From NCBI GenBank assembly GCA_050699055.1, contig JBOHCT010000020.1, positions 1 to 34,143 on the forward strand: a stretch of DNA of 34,143 nt, given 5' to 3'. Both the position numbers and the translations under genes were made by a program. Under the pieces are notes generated by a model. That model did not search any database and was not told the origin of the DNA. It saw only the letters and a list, made by a program, of their open reading frames with translations. Positions 14,882 to 22,604 of this stretch are shown here, piece after piece. Positions within the stretch are counted from its first letter, which is position 1; each line of letters opens with the position of its first letter. Source of the stretch: JBOHCT01 sp050699055 (lineage in GTDB: Bacteria > Actinomycetota > Actinomycetes > Streptosporangiales > JBOHCT01).

Positions 14882-16855
14882 GTGGAAGAGGCAGCAGGCG
14901 GGGGCGGCGGCGGGAGCTTCTCCGGCATCGACCCGCAGCGGCTGCACGGGATGATCTCCTCGCTGCGGGGCGGGGCGAACACCCTGCACGACGCCAAGAC
15001 CCTGAAGGGCCGGTTCGCTCATCACGGGGTGGACACGGGCGCGCTGACCCACATCGAGAGGATCGCCTCGTGGGTCGACGACCAGATGCCGGGCCTGAAG
15101 CGCCGGTGCACCCTCGCCTACGCTCTCGACGACGGACCGAGCGCCGGCACGTTCGTCCAAGTGCCAGAGCCGCCGCTGATGTCGGCGGAGGAGGCCAGGA
15201 AGCAGGGCAAGACGCTCGCGAAAAGGCTCTCGAGCCTGTCCTCGAGTGAGGAGGGCGCGAAGAAGATCCACGAGGTCGCGAAGGAGCTGGCCAAGCACAA
15301 GAACGACCCTGACTTCCTGACCGCGTTCTACGCTCAGCTCCACGCGCAGAACGAGCTGCAGATCCTTCCGTCGTTGATCGCCTCGACCGGCAGCGACACC
15401 GCGAAGGCCGACCTGAAGGCGATCAGTCAGACGTTGGGGACGGCGGTCAGCGCGCCGTACTCCGCTCCCGGCTTCGACGCGGTCAAGAAGTCGTTCACCG
15501 AGCCCCCGCCGGAGGGCGCGAACGCGACAGCGTGGAACCGCGGAGCCTTGCTCGCCTATGGCGACTTCCCCTCTGACTGGCTCGCCAAGGTCGCGAGGGC
15601 CAACGCGCTCGACCGCTTCGCCGCCGACCCGAACCAGGATTTCCGCGGGTGCGGCCCGACCGAGATGCAGGCGTTCGGCCTGCCGCAGAGCACGATCGCG
15701 CTCTACCTGCACGCGCTCGGCCACAATGGCGCGGCCGCCCGTCAGGCGCTCACACACATGGGTGGCGCGGAGCACCACCGCTCGCTTCCGGAGAACTTCA
15801 AGCTCTTCCTGGACGCGGCCAAGGGCAGAGGCACCGGCGACGAGATCTCCAACGCGCTCGGCGAGGCGATGGAGGCCGGCTCCGGCGTCCACGACGAGAC
15901 GATGGGGCTCCACAGCAAGGCGGCGTCGAGGTTCGCCTTCGACGTGATCACATCCATGGGGGACTACGAGCAGGACGACGGCGTGCCGTGGTCGATGAAG
16001 GACTCGATGGGCGAGGTGGCGGCGTCCTACGCCCCCGAGATCATCGCCGGCAGCCGCCGAGATGACGCACCGGGCCGCTCCTCCGGCTTCGGGAAGCCGG
16101 ACGACTGGGACAGCATCCCCGGCCTCGACCCGAACTTCTACCTAAGCCCCGGCGACACGTACAAGTTCCTCAAGACGTTCGGCAATAACGATCAGCTCTC
16201 GAAACTGTTCGACGACGCGATGGCGGGTCTGCAGCAGCGCCTGCTGCACGATGCCGCGGTGGCGGACAAGAAGGCGATCGCCGAAGGGACGCAGGACCCA
16301 GAGAACTTTGGGGACACTGCGGCTGCCCTTGGGTTCGCGGGTGGGCTTGAGTACAACGCTCAGCTCAAGGTCCGTGGCGACATGGACGCGTTCGACAAGA
16401 AGGTCCAGGGATACACGAACGACATCTTCAACTACACGGTGGGCAAGCTCCCCGGCTCGAACCTGGCCTGGGACGCGATCAAGTACGCCGCCGGGAAGGG
16501 TTTCGCGGAGGTGACGACGCCCGACCACACTCGCGTGGATCACCTCGAAAACGAAGCGGACACGATGCGCGCCACGGTGACCTACGACATGGCGCGGTCG
16601 CTCTACGAGGCTGACTACCCGATGCGTCATGACCCACCAAGCTCGATCATGGAATACGGCCATCTGAAGCCGTTCGCTCAGATCGTTAGCGAGGGCCACC
16701 TTGAAGCTCTTAACGACTGGTTTGATGAGAACCACGAGCGGGGAAGTGTGTCGTTCGACGACAAGGGCGAAGACTCGTCTCAACGAATGGAAGGGACGCG
16801 GGACGGCGGTGTGCAGACCGCGGAAGGTGTTGACGGGGACTTTGTGAAGGACTGA
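14882..16855 (+). CDS. Large WXG100-associated protein, DUF6571-like, function unknown
   Basis: 657 residues, no signal peptide and no membrane segment. An N-terminal Gly tract (residues 6-11) is followed by a helical domain (about 15-85) that could itself take an ESAT-6-like fold. A long alpha-helical middle follows. LGHNGAAARQAL, ALGEAMEAGSGVHDE, the WSMKDSMGEVAASYAPEII stretch and YKFLKTFGNNDQL have the rhythm I recall from actinobacterial DUF6571-type proteins found beside WXG100 genes. No catalytic motif or toxin domain is recognised. GTG 14882 has GAGGAGA four bases upstream. GC content falls in the last 250 bases compared with the rest, a hint of different origin for the tail. The gene ends in a hairpin terminator and converges on the lipoprotein gene. 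Confidence 0.7.
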   Translation: MEEAAGGGGGGSFSGIDPQRLHGMISSLRGGANTLHDAKTLKGRFAHHGVDTGALTHIERIASWVDDQMPGLKRRCTLAYALDDGPSAGTFVQVPEPPLMSAEEARKQGKTLAKRLSSLSSSEEGAKKIHEVAKELAKHKNDPDFLTAFYAQLHAQNELQILPSLIASTGSDTAKADLKAISQTLGTAVSAPYSAPGFDAVKKSFTEPPPEGANATAWNRGALLAYGDFPSDWLAKVARANALDRFAADPNQDFRGCGPTEMQAFGLPQSTIALYLHALGHNGAAARQALTHMGGAEHHRSLPENFKLFLDAAKGRGTGDEISNALGEAMEAGSGVHDETMGLHSKAASRFAFDVITSMGDYEQDDGVPWSMKDSMGEVAASYAPEIIAGSRRDDAPGRSSGFGKPDDWDSIPGLDPNFYLSPGDTYKFLKTFGNNDQLSKLFDDAMAGLQQRLLHDAAVADKKAIAEGTQDPENFGDTAAALGFAGGLEYNAQLKVRGDMDAFDKKVQGYTNDIFNYTVGKLPGSNLAWDAIKYAAGKGFAEVTTPDHTRVDHLENEADTMRATVTYDMARSLYEADYPMRHDPPSSIMEYGHLKPFAQIVSEGHLEALNDWFDENHERGSVSFDDKGEDSSQRMEGTRDGGVQTAEGVDGDFVKD

Positions 16856-16872
16856 GCTGGTACCCAGCTCAG
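16852..16872. terminator. Bidirectional hairpin terminator
   Basis: Perfect 9-bp arms CTGAGCTGG (16852-16860) and CCAGCTCAG (16864-16872) with a three-base loop. The left arm contains the stop codon of the 657-codon gene. It lies between convergent genes and has no T-tract, which is usual for actinobacterial terminators. Confidence 0.75.
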
Positions 16873-16883
16873 AGTGCCCACCG

Positions 16884-17378
16884 TCACCCGGTTGGCAGGC
16901 ACCTGGTTGAGCCTTTGACTTTGTAGCTGGAGCCGTCGCCTGCCACGATAACGGTCAACTTAACGCCCTTGCTGTCTTTGGTTCCCGAGAGCACGCGATC
17001 GTCGGGGATGTCGGCCCCTTTGGATGTGACGTCATAGTTCAGGTGGTCAAGGATCGGCGAGGTCGCCTCGGTAGTCGCGTCAAGACCCCCGTCAAGATCG
17101 GCGCCTTCGGGGGTAAGCCCCGCCTTGGCGGCGAACTCGCGCTTGGCCTTACCTTCCCCGCAGGAGACGTTCTTCTTCCCATTCTTCGTCACCGTGAAGT
17201 CGGTGACCTCGAAGACGGACGACTTCTGGGCTCCCTGCATGAGCTTGTGGGCGTCGTGCGTGAGAGTCTTGCCGGCCTTGTCGACGGTCGGGCCCTCGCT
17301 GGCGCCGCCCGCGCCGCAGGCCGTGGCCAGGAAAGCGACAAGGATCGCGCTGCCAGCGAGCGAGCGGCGAGAGGTCAT
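16884..17378 (-). CDS. Secreted lipoprotein of unknown function
   Basis: 164 residues on the minus strand. The N terminus MTSRRSLAGSAILVAFLATAC has a basic start, a hydrophobic stretch and a lipobox ending at C21, so the mature protein is lipid-anchored outside the membrane. The mature part has two further cysteines (in VSCGEGK and in TRCLPTG at the end) that could form a disulfide. No family is recognised. The in-frame region upstream to 17639 lacks signal-peptide character; ATG 17378 has AAAGGA about nine bases upstream. A TAGACT -10 box on the minus strand lies at 17437-17442. It converges on the WXG100-like operon and may belong to the same island. Confidence 0.75.
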   Translation of the reverse strand: MTSRRSLAGSAILVAFLATACGAGGASEGPTVDKAGKTLTHDAHKLMQGAQKSSVFEVTDFTVTKNGKKNVSCGEGKAKREFAAKAGLTPEGADLDGGLDATTEATSPILDHLNYDVTSKGADIPDDRVLSGTKDSKGVKLTVIVAGDGSSYKVKGSTRCLPTG

Positions 17379-17641
17379 GGGGACAGATCCTTTCCCGGCA
17401 AGGTCCTCGGTGGGGGCCGCGGACACCGCGCGGTGAAGTCTATTGGTCCGTCGGGGGCTCCGCAGCGGAGAGGCGGCAGAGGACTGACGATCTGTCCGGG
17501 ATCGGCGGGGCGGGGGAACGCCCGACGTGTTGGCTACTAGCGGTCCACATCTTCGCGACGTGATCGCTCGCGGGTCGGCCCGCGCAATAGAGTGGGAACA
17601 CTCGTACGCGCTGCGCCTTTGCTCGGACCGGAGCCGCACCC
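17379..17641. promoter_or_regulatory. Divergent promoter region, lipoprotein and glyA
   Basis: No gene seen. On the minus strand TAGACT (17442-17437) can serve the lipoprotein. On the plus strand TAGAGT (17588-17593) can serve glyA with a leader of about 40 bases. A perfect palindrome CGCGGG-TCGG-CCCGCG (17569-17584) lies directly before the glyA -10 box and could be an operator. No glycine riboswitch is recognised. Confidence 0.5.
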
Positions 17642-18916
17642 ATGAGCAGGACCGAAGTCCCGTTCTGGGGTCCTGACTTCGCCGCCCTGCGGCGGCAGGA
17701 CCCGGAGCTGGCCGGCGTGCTGCTCGGCGAGCTCGAGCGGATCCGCGGGGGGCTGCAGCTGATCGCGAGCGAGAACTTCACCTCCCCCGCCGTGATCGCG
17801 GCACTCGGCTCCACGCTGACGAACAAGTACGCCGAGGGCTATCCCGGCAACCGCTACTACGGCGGATGCGAGCAGGTCGACCGGGTCGAGACGATCGGCA
17901 TCGAGCGGGCCAAGAGACTGTTCGGCGCCGCCCACGCCAACCTCCAGCCGCACTCCGGCGCGTCCGCCAACCTCGCCGCGCACGCCTCGCTGATGAGTCC
18001 AGGCGACACGATGCTCGCGATGTCACTTCCCCACAGGGGCCACCTCACCCACGGGAGCAAGGTCAACTTCTCGGGCAGGTGGTTCGACGTCGTCTCGTAC
18101 GGCGTACGCGAGGACACCGAGCTGATCGACTACGACCGTGTGCGTGACCTCGCCAGGGAGCAGCAGCCCCAGGTCATCGTCTGCGGAGCGACGGTGTACC
18201 CGCGGGTCATCGACTTCCGGGCCTTTCGCGACATCGCCGATGAGGTGGGGGCCTGGCCGCTGGTCGACGCCGCCCACTTCATCGGGCTCGTCGCCGGCAA
18301 GGCGATCCCGTCGCCGGTGCCGTACGCCGACGTCGTGACGTTCACGACCCATAAGGTGCTGCGCGGTCCCCGCGGTGGCATGATCCTGTGCACCGATGAG
18401 GTGGCGAAGAAGATCGACAAGGCTGTGTTTCCGTTCACCCAGGGTGGCCCGCTGATGCACTGTGTCGCGGCGGAGGCCGTCGCGTTGGGGGAGTGCCTGC
18501 GACCGTCCTTCCGGGACTACGCCACACACGTCATCGCCAACTGCCGGGCCCTCGCCGATGGGCTCGCGGCCGAGGGGATGCGTCCGGTCTCCCGGGGCAC
18601 CGACACCCACCTCGCCCTCATCGACCTCCGTGAGGTGGGTGTCACCGGGAAGGACGCCGAGACGCGGTGCGGCGCCGCGCGTATCACGCTCAACAAGAAC
18701 GCCATCCCCTACGACCCCGAGCCTCCCGCGGTCGCGTCCGGCGTCAGGGTCGGCACTCCCGCTGTCACGACCCAGGGCATGACCAGCGGGGAGATGAAGG
18801 ATATCGCGGCGCTCATCGCCCGAGCCGTGCGCGACGCCGACCGCTCCGCGGCTGCGGAGGTCGGCGCGGCGGTCGGGGCCCTCGTCCGCACCCATCCGGC
18901 CTACCCTCGGCCGTAA
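17642..18916 (+). CDS. glyA: Serine hydroxymethyltransferase (actinobacterial paralogue near the atp operon)
   Basis: PLP fold-type I enzyme, 424 residues, that interconverts serine and glycine with tetrahydrofolate. Signatures are LIASENFTS, YAEGYPGNRYYGGCEQVD, QPHSGASAN, VDAAHFIGLVAG and the PLP lysine K238 in TTHKVLRGPRGG. The N terminus FWGPDFAALRRQDPELAG matches, from memory, the SHMT paralogue upstream of the atp genes in Streptomyces rather than the main GlyA. It has Gln in GGCEQVD where typical SHMT has Tyr and lacks the usual DMAHIAGL wording. It may therefore differ in activity. ATG 17642 has CGGAG about eight bases upstream. Confidence 0.87.
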   Translation: MSRTEVPFWGPDFAALRRQDPELAGVLLGELERIRGGLQLIASENFTSPAVIAALGSTLTNKYAEGYPGNRYYGGCEQVDRVETIGIERAKRLFGAAHANLQPHSGASANLAAHASLMSPGDTMLAMSLPHRGHLTHGSKVNFSGRWFDVVSYGVREDTELIDYDRVRDLAREQQPQVIVCGATVYPRVIDFRAFRDIADEVGAWPLVDAAHFIGLVAGKAIPSPVPYADVVTFTTHKVLRGPRGGMILCTDEVAKKIDKAVFPFTQGGPLMHCVAAEAVALGECLRPSFRDYATHVIANCRALADGLAAEGMRPVSRGTDTHLALIDLREVGVTGKDAETRCGAARITLNKNAIPYDPEPPAVASGVRVGTPAVTTQGMTSGEMKDIAALIARAVRDADRSAAAEVGAAVGALVRTHPAYPRP

Positions 18917-18989
18917 GGAGCTGATGGGTTCCGTGTGGTGCGGTGGCGAAGCGCCGGGGAGACCCCCGTCGGGGCGGGGTAGGTGAGGC

Positions 18990-20087
18990 GTGCGCGAGTA
19001 CGTTCTGACGATCCTGGTGGCAGCCGCCGTCACGTACCTGCTGACACCGGTGATCCAGCGGATCGCACTCGCGACCGGCGCGCTGACGCCCGTACGCGAC
19101 CGGGACGTTCACGCGATCCCGACCCCCCGCCTCGGCGGCATCGCGATGTTCCTCGGTCTTGCCGCCGGCCTGCTCGTTGCCAGTCAGCTACCCAGGCTGC
19201 GGGTCGTCTTCGAGGACACCACCTGGCTGTTCCTGCTCGCGGGGTGCGGGCTGATCTGCCTGCTGGGGGCGCTCGACGACCGCTGGAGTCTGGACGCCCT
19301 CACCAAGCTCGCGGGCCAGGTCGCGGTCGGCGGGCTGCTCGCGCTCGGCGGCGTCCAACTGCTGTGGCTGCCGCTGCCGTCCGGCGCGTTGGGTCTCACC
19401 AGGGAGCAGGGCGTGGTGCTGACCGTTCTCCTCATCGTGGCGACCGTCAACGCTGTCAACTTCATCGATGGCCTCGACGGTCTCGCGGCGGGCATCGTGG
19501 GGATCGCAGCCGTGTCGTTCTTCACCTACGCCTATGTGCTGTCCGTGGTGAAGGGCTACGAGCGGATGGCGATGCCGGCCATGATCACGGCGATCCTCGC
19601 CGGCATGTGCGCGGGCTTCCTGCCGCACAACTTCAACCCGGCCAGGGTCTTCATGGGCGACTCGGGCTCGATGCTAATCGGTGTGCTGCTGGCGGCGTCG
19701 ACGATCACGCTCACGGGGTGGTTCGACTCGGGCACGGTGACCGCGCTCAACCTCTTCCCCGCCATCCTGCCGCTGCTGATTCCGGTTGCGGTGCTCGCGG
19801 TGCCGTTCGTCGACCTCGCCCTCGCGGTCGTACGACGAACGAGGGCCGGACGCCTGCCCTGGGCGCCCGACAAGGAGCACCTGCATCACCGGCTGCTGCG
19901 GATCGGTCACTCCCATGCCCGGGCGGTGCTGATCATGTACTTCTGGGCGGCGCTGATCGGCTTCGCCACCGTGGCCGTCTCGATCGTGGACGTACCGATC
20001 CTCGTGATGACCGTAGCGGCGACCGTCGGGCTGCTCGCGCTGCTGACGCTGCACGTCCCGAGGCTGATCGCCACCCGTCGGAGGTAG
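18990..20087 (+). CDS. wecA: Undecaprenyl-phosphate GlcNAc-1-phosphate transferase, MraY/WecA family
   Basis: Integral membrane enzyme of 365 residues with about ten hydrophobic segments. It transfers a sugar-1-phosphate from a UDP-sugar to a polyprenyl phosphate, starting cell-wall polymer synthesis. Visible motifs are PTPRLGG, the metal-binding D96-D97 in LGALDDRW, NFIDGLDGLAAG, FMGDSGSMLIG and the cytosolic His-rich loop LHHRLLRIGHSH. The homologue in the same place in mycobacteria starts arabinogalactan linker synthesis. GTG 18990 has AGGTGAG three to four bases upstream; it is 73 bases after glyA. Confidence 0.9.
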   Translation: MREYVLTILVAAAVTYLLTPVIQRIALATGALTPVRDRDVHAIPTPRLGGIAMFLGLAAGLLVASQLPRLRVVFEDTTWLFLLAGCGLICLLGALDDRWSLDALTKLAGQVAVGGLLALGGVQLLWLPLPSGALGLTREQGVVLTVLLIVATVNAVNFIDGLDGLAAGIVGIAAVSFFTYAYVLSVVKGYERMAMPAMITAILAGMCAGFLPHNFNPARVFMGDSGSMLIGVLLAASTITLTGWFDSGTVTALNLFPAILPLLIPVAVLAVPFVDLALAVVRRTRAGRLPWAPDKEHLHHRLLRIGHSHARAVLIMYFWAALIGFATVAVSIVDVPILVMTVAATVGLLALLTLHVPRLIATRRR

Positions 20088-20228
20088 CCGCCCACGTCGA
20101 GTCAGGGTGGCGCTCGTCACAACGGGTCTCGTGGCCCCGGCATAAGGCCAGGTCACAGGGCCTAGGGAGACGCGAGAGGTCACTCGAGTGGCGCTGCGGC
20201 GAGACCCATGTCAGCAGCACCGTAAAGA

Positions 20229-20234
20229 TAGGCT
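20229..20234 (+). promoter_or_regulatory. -10 box of the ATP synthase operon, leaderless arrangement
   Basis: TAGGCT matches TANNNT and ends six bases before the GTG at 20241, with no ribosome binding site between. The mRNA probably begins at the start codon. No good -35 box at proper distance. Confidence 0.5.
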
Positions 20235-20240
20235 ACTCTC

Positions 20241-20474
20241 GTGCCTACCAACGAGTCTCGCTCTTCCGATGAGAAGCCGGGATTCGGCGCCTTTGCCCTC
20301 CTCGGGCTCGGTGTGGCGAATGCCGGGGCGGTGGTTGTGGGCTGTGTACTCGGGTGGCTGGTCGACAGCCGTCTGGGGACCACACCCGCGTTCATCGTCG
20401 TAGGCGGACTGGTCGGTATCGTAAGCGGCGTTCTCGGGATGTACCGGGAAATCCGCAAGTACCTGCAAGACTGA
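20241..20474 (+). CDS. AtpZ/AtpI-family small membrane protein
   Basis: 77 residues with two hydrophobic segments (about 14-38 and 48-67) and the GWLVDSRLG turn between them, as in the F0F1-ATPase gene1 (AtpZ) family. Such proteins precede atp operons and help c-ring assembly or carry Mg2+; the role here is inference. It is the first gene of the atp cluster, with a leaderless-type GTG start, and is followed 15 bases later by atpI. Confidence 0.8.
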   Translation: MPTNESRSSDEKPGFGAFALLGLGVANAGAVVVGCVLGWLVDSRLGTTPAFIVVGGLVGIVSGVLGMYREIRKYLQD

Positions 20475-20489
20475 GCGGAGGTCGCCAGG

Positions 20490-20894
20490 GTGGCCACAAA
20501 CCCCCTGACGGACGTCAGCAGAAGCCACCGGATGCTGCTTATCGTGACCCCCGTCGTCGGCGCGATCGGCGTCGTGGCGTCGGTTCTCCTCGGACATCCC
20601 GTCGCCGGCGTCACGTTCTGCGGCGGACTGCTGCTGGGGTTGGTCAACAACAACCTGACCATGTCGTCGGTCGCGCGCCTCGCTGCCAGCGGCAGCCAGG
20701 CCAAGAAGCCCCTCATGGTGAGCGCGCTGTGGCGGCTCGCGGCGATCACCGCGATCGCGCTGTTCGTGGGCTTCACGTTCCGGCCGGACGGCTTCGCCGT
20801 GCTCGTCGGTCTCGCGATCTTCCAGTTCCTGTTGCTCGGCAGCGCGTCGGGCGCGCTGATCCGTGAGTTTCGTCACCAGGTGCGCCACGGATGA
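20490..20894 (+). CDS. atpI: ATP synthase subunit I
   Basis: 134 residues with four hydrophobic segments. The LLGLVNNNLTMSSVARL segment and the layout fit the AtpI assembly-factor family encoded first in bacterial atp operons. GTG 20490 has GGAGGT seven bases upstream. The stop overlaps the atpB start as ATGA, so it is coupled to subunit a. Confidence 0.8.
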   Translation: MATNPLTDVSRSHRMLLIVTPVVGAIGVVASVLLGHPVAGVTFCGGLLLGLVNNNLTMSSVARLAASGSQAKKPLMVSALWRLAAITAIALFVGFTFRPDGFAVLVGLAIFQFLLLGSASGALIREFRHQVRHG

Positions 20895-21622
20895 GTACGG
20901 GGCACGCGATGGGCGGCGTTCTCGCCATAGGCCAGATCGAGGTCGGCCAGCACCCGACCGCCACGATGTTCGGCATGACCTTCAACCTCGACACGATCTG
21001 GTCGACCTGTGTCGCCGGGCTCGTCGTGATCCTGCTCGGGCTGCTGCTGCGGCGGCAGATCACCAAGGGGACGCCTGGCAGGGTGCAGCTGCTCTGGGAG
21101 GGCGTCGTCGGTCAGGTTCAGGACCAGGTCGAGAGGCAGATGGGTCCGGTCGCGCCGTTCGTGGTGCCGCTCGCGGTGACGCTGTTCGTCTTCATCTGGG
21201 TCGCCAACTGGGTAGAGATCATCCCCACCCACGACTACCTCCCTTCGCCGACGGCGGACACGAACCTCACCTTCGCCATGGCGCTGCTGGTGATCGGGTG
21301 GGTCCACGTGACAGGAGTGCGCAAGAAAGGGCTCGTACCCTACCTCAAGCATTTCTTCCAGCCGTACCCCCTCATGTTCATCTTCAACGCGATCGAGGAG
21401 ATCGCCAAGCCCCTGTCGCTGGCTTTGCGGCTCTTCGGCAACATGTTCGCCGGCGGGCTGATGATCACCCTGATCGGCGCGTTGTTCCCGGTCTGGTTGC
21501 TGTGGGCGCCGAACGTCGCCTGGAAGCTGTTCGACATGTTCATCGGGCTGATCCAGGCGGCCATCTTCGCGCTCCTGACGATCGTGTACTTCAGCTTCGC
21601 CGTGAGATCCGAGGAGGCCTAG
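20891..21622 (+). CDS. atpB: F1Fo ATP synthase subunit a
   Basis: 243-residue membrane stator subunit that forms the proton half-channels against the c-ring. The essential arginine is R180 in LSLALRLFGNMFAGG. NWVEIIPTHDY and AIFALLTIVYFSFAV are further family segments. The start overlaps atpI by ATGA. Confidence 0.95.
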   Translation: MSTGHAMGGVLAIGQIEVGQHPTATMFGMTFNLDTIWSTCVAGLVVILLGLLLRRQITKGTPGRVQLLWEGVVGQVQDQVERQMGPVAPFVVPLAVTLFVFIWVANWVEIIPTHDYLPSPTADTNLTFAMALLVIGWVHVTGVRKKGLVPYLKHFFQPYPLMFIFNAIEEIAKPLSLALRLFGNMFAGGLMITLIGALFPVWLLWAPNVAWKLFDMFIGLIQAAIFALLTIVYFSFAVRSEEA

Positions 21623-21697
21623 GCGCGCCACGCATCAGAGCTTCCATAACCGACGTGTCGACCCGGTCCCCGTGACCCTGACCATTCGAGGAGAACA

Positions 21698-21961
21698 ATG
21701 GCCGCGAACAACACCGCCTCCGCGATACAGATGGCAGGTGCCCTGATCGGCGGAGGCCTGCTGCTCGGCGGCGGCGCCATCGGCGCGTCGATCGGTGACG
21801 GCCTGGTCGGTGGCCAGACTGTCGCCGGCATCGCCCGCCAGCCCGAGGCGCAGAGCCGCCTGTACTTCACCTTTCTACTGACCGTCGGCCTGGTCGAGGC
21901 GATGTACTTCATCAACCTCGCCGTCATGGCCTTGTTCGTCTTCTCCCTGGCCCAGTCATGA
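21698..21961 (+). CDS. atpE: F1Fo ATP synthase subunit c
   Basis: 87-residue hairpin of two membrane helices that oligomerises into the rotor ring. The glycine-rich first helix (GGGLLLGGGAIGASIGDG), the polar loop R47-Q-P-E50, and the proton-carrying carboxylate E67 in TVGLVEAMYF are all present. ATG 21698 has a strong GAGGAG five bases upstream, suiting the high copy number of c. The following gap holds an inverted repeat over the atpF ribosome binding site. Confidence 0.97.
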   Translation: MAANNTASAIQMAGALIGGGLLLGGGAIGASIGDGLVGGQTVAGIARQPEAQSRLYFTFLLTVGLVEAMYFINLAVMALFVFSLAQS

Positions 21962-21972
21962 CTGCGTACCCC

Positions 21973-22038
21973 GGCGGCCTCCTCCGTTCCGCGCCTCGCT
22001 CGCTAGCGCTCGCTACGATGCTCGCTTTGGAGGCCGCC
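21973..22038 (+). promoter_or_regulatory. Inverted repeat covering the atpF ribosome binding site
   Basis: GGCGGCCTCC (21973-21982) and GGAGGCCGCC (22029-22038) are perfect 10-bp complements around a 46-base loop. The downstream arm contains GGAGG, the ribosome binding site seven bases before the atpF ATG at 22041. In mRNA the stem would hide it and also cap the 3' side of atpE. Confidence 0.75.
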
Positions 22039-22040
22039 TC

Positions 22041-22604
22041 ATGACCCCATTCGCCGCGAACGACCTGGCCGCCAACAACTTCCTCATCCCGAACGGCACG
22101 TTCTTCGCCGAGCTGCTCGCGTTCCTCATCATCCTTGCTGTGCTGTGGAGGTACGTCGTACCACCCGTACAGCGGATCATGCAGCAGCGCCAGGAGGCGA
22201 TCCGCAAGCAGCTCGAGGAGGGCCAGGCGGCCACGAAGCGCCTCGAGGAGGCCGAGGCGGAGTATGAGCGTGCGCTGTCCGAGGCTCGGCACGAGGCCTC
22301 CCGCCTGCGGGAGGAGGCGCAGCAGCAGCGTAGGCAGATCGTCGACCAGGCCGCCGACGAGGCACGTGCCAAGGGCGACGAGATCCTGCGGCGGGCGGAG
22401 GAGCAGATCACCGCCGAGCGCCAGCGGGCGATGACGCAGCTGCGCGACGAGCTCGGGCGGCTCGCCGTCGAGCTGGCCGGCCGTGTCGTGGGTGAGTCGT
22501 TGCAGGACGACGCGCGTCAGAACCGTGTCGTGGAGCGGTTCCTCAGCGACCTGGAGCGTGCGCCGGAGGGACCCGAGACGGGCGAGCGCGAACGGGTTCA
22601 CTGA
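22041..22604 (+). CDS. atpF: F1Fo ATP synthase subunit b
   Basis: 187 residues. One N-terminal membrane helix (about 22-42, FFAELLAFLIILAVLWRYVV) is followed by a long charged coiled coil (about 50-150), the peripheral stalk that holds F1 to subunit a. GGAGG lies seven bases before ATG but inside an inverted repeat. The stop overlaps the atpH start by one base (TGATG). Confidence 0.94.
   Translation: MTPFAANDLAANNFLIPNGTFFAELLAFLIILAVLWRYVVPPVQRIMQQRQEAIRKQLEEGQAATKRLEEAEAEYERALSEARHEASRLREEAQQQRRQIVDQAADEARAKGDEILRRAEEQITAERQRAMTQLRDELGRLAVELAGRVVGESLQDDARQNRVVERFLSDLERAPEGPETGERERVH

Noticed and set aside
17043..17540. Plus-strand frame opposite the lipoprotein
   Set aside because: Overlaps a gene with a clear lipobox on the other strand and has no family resemblance.
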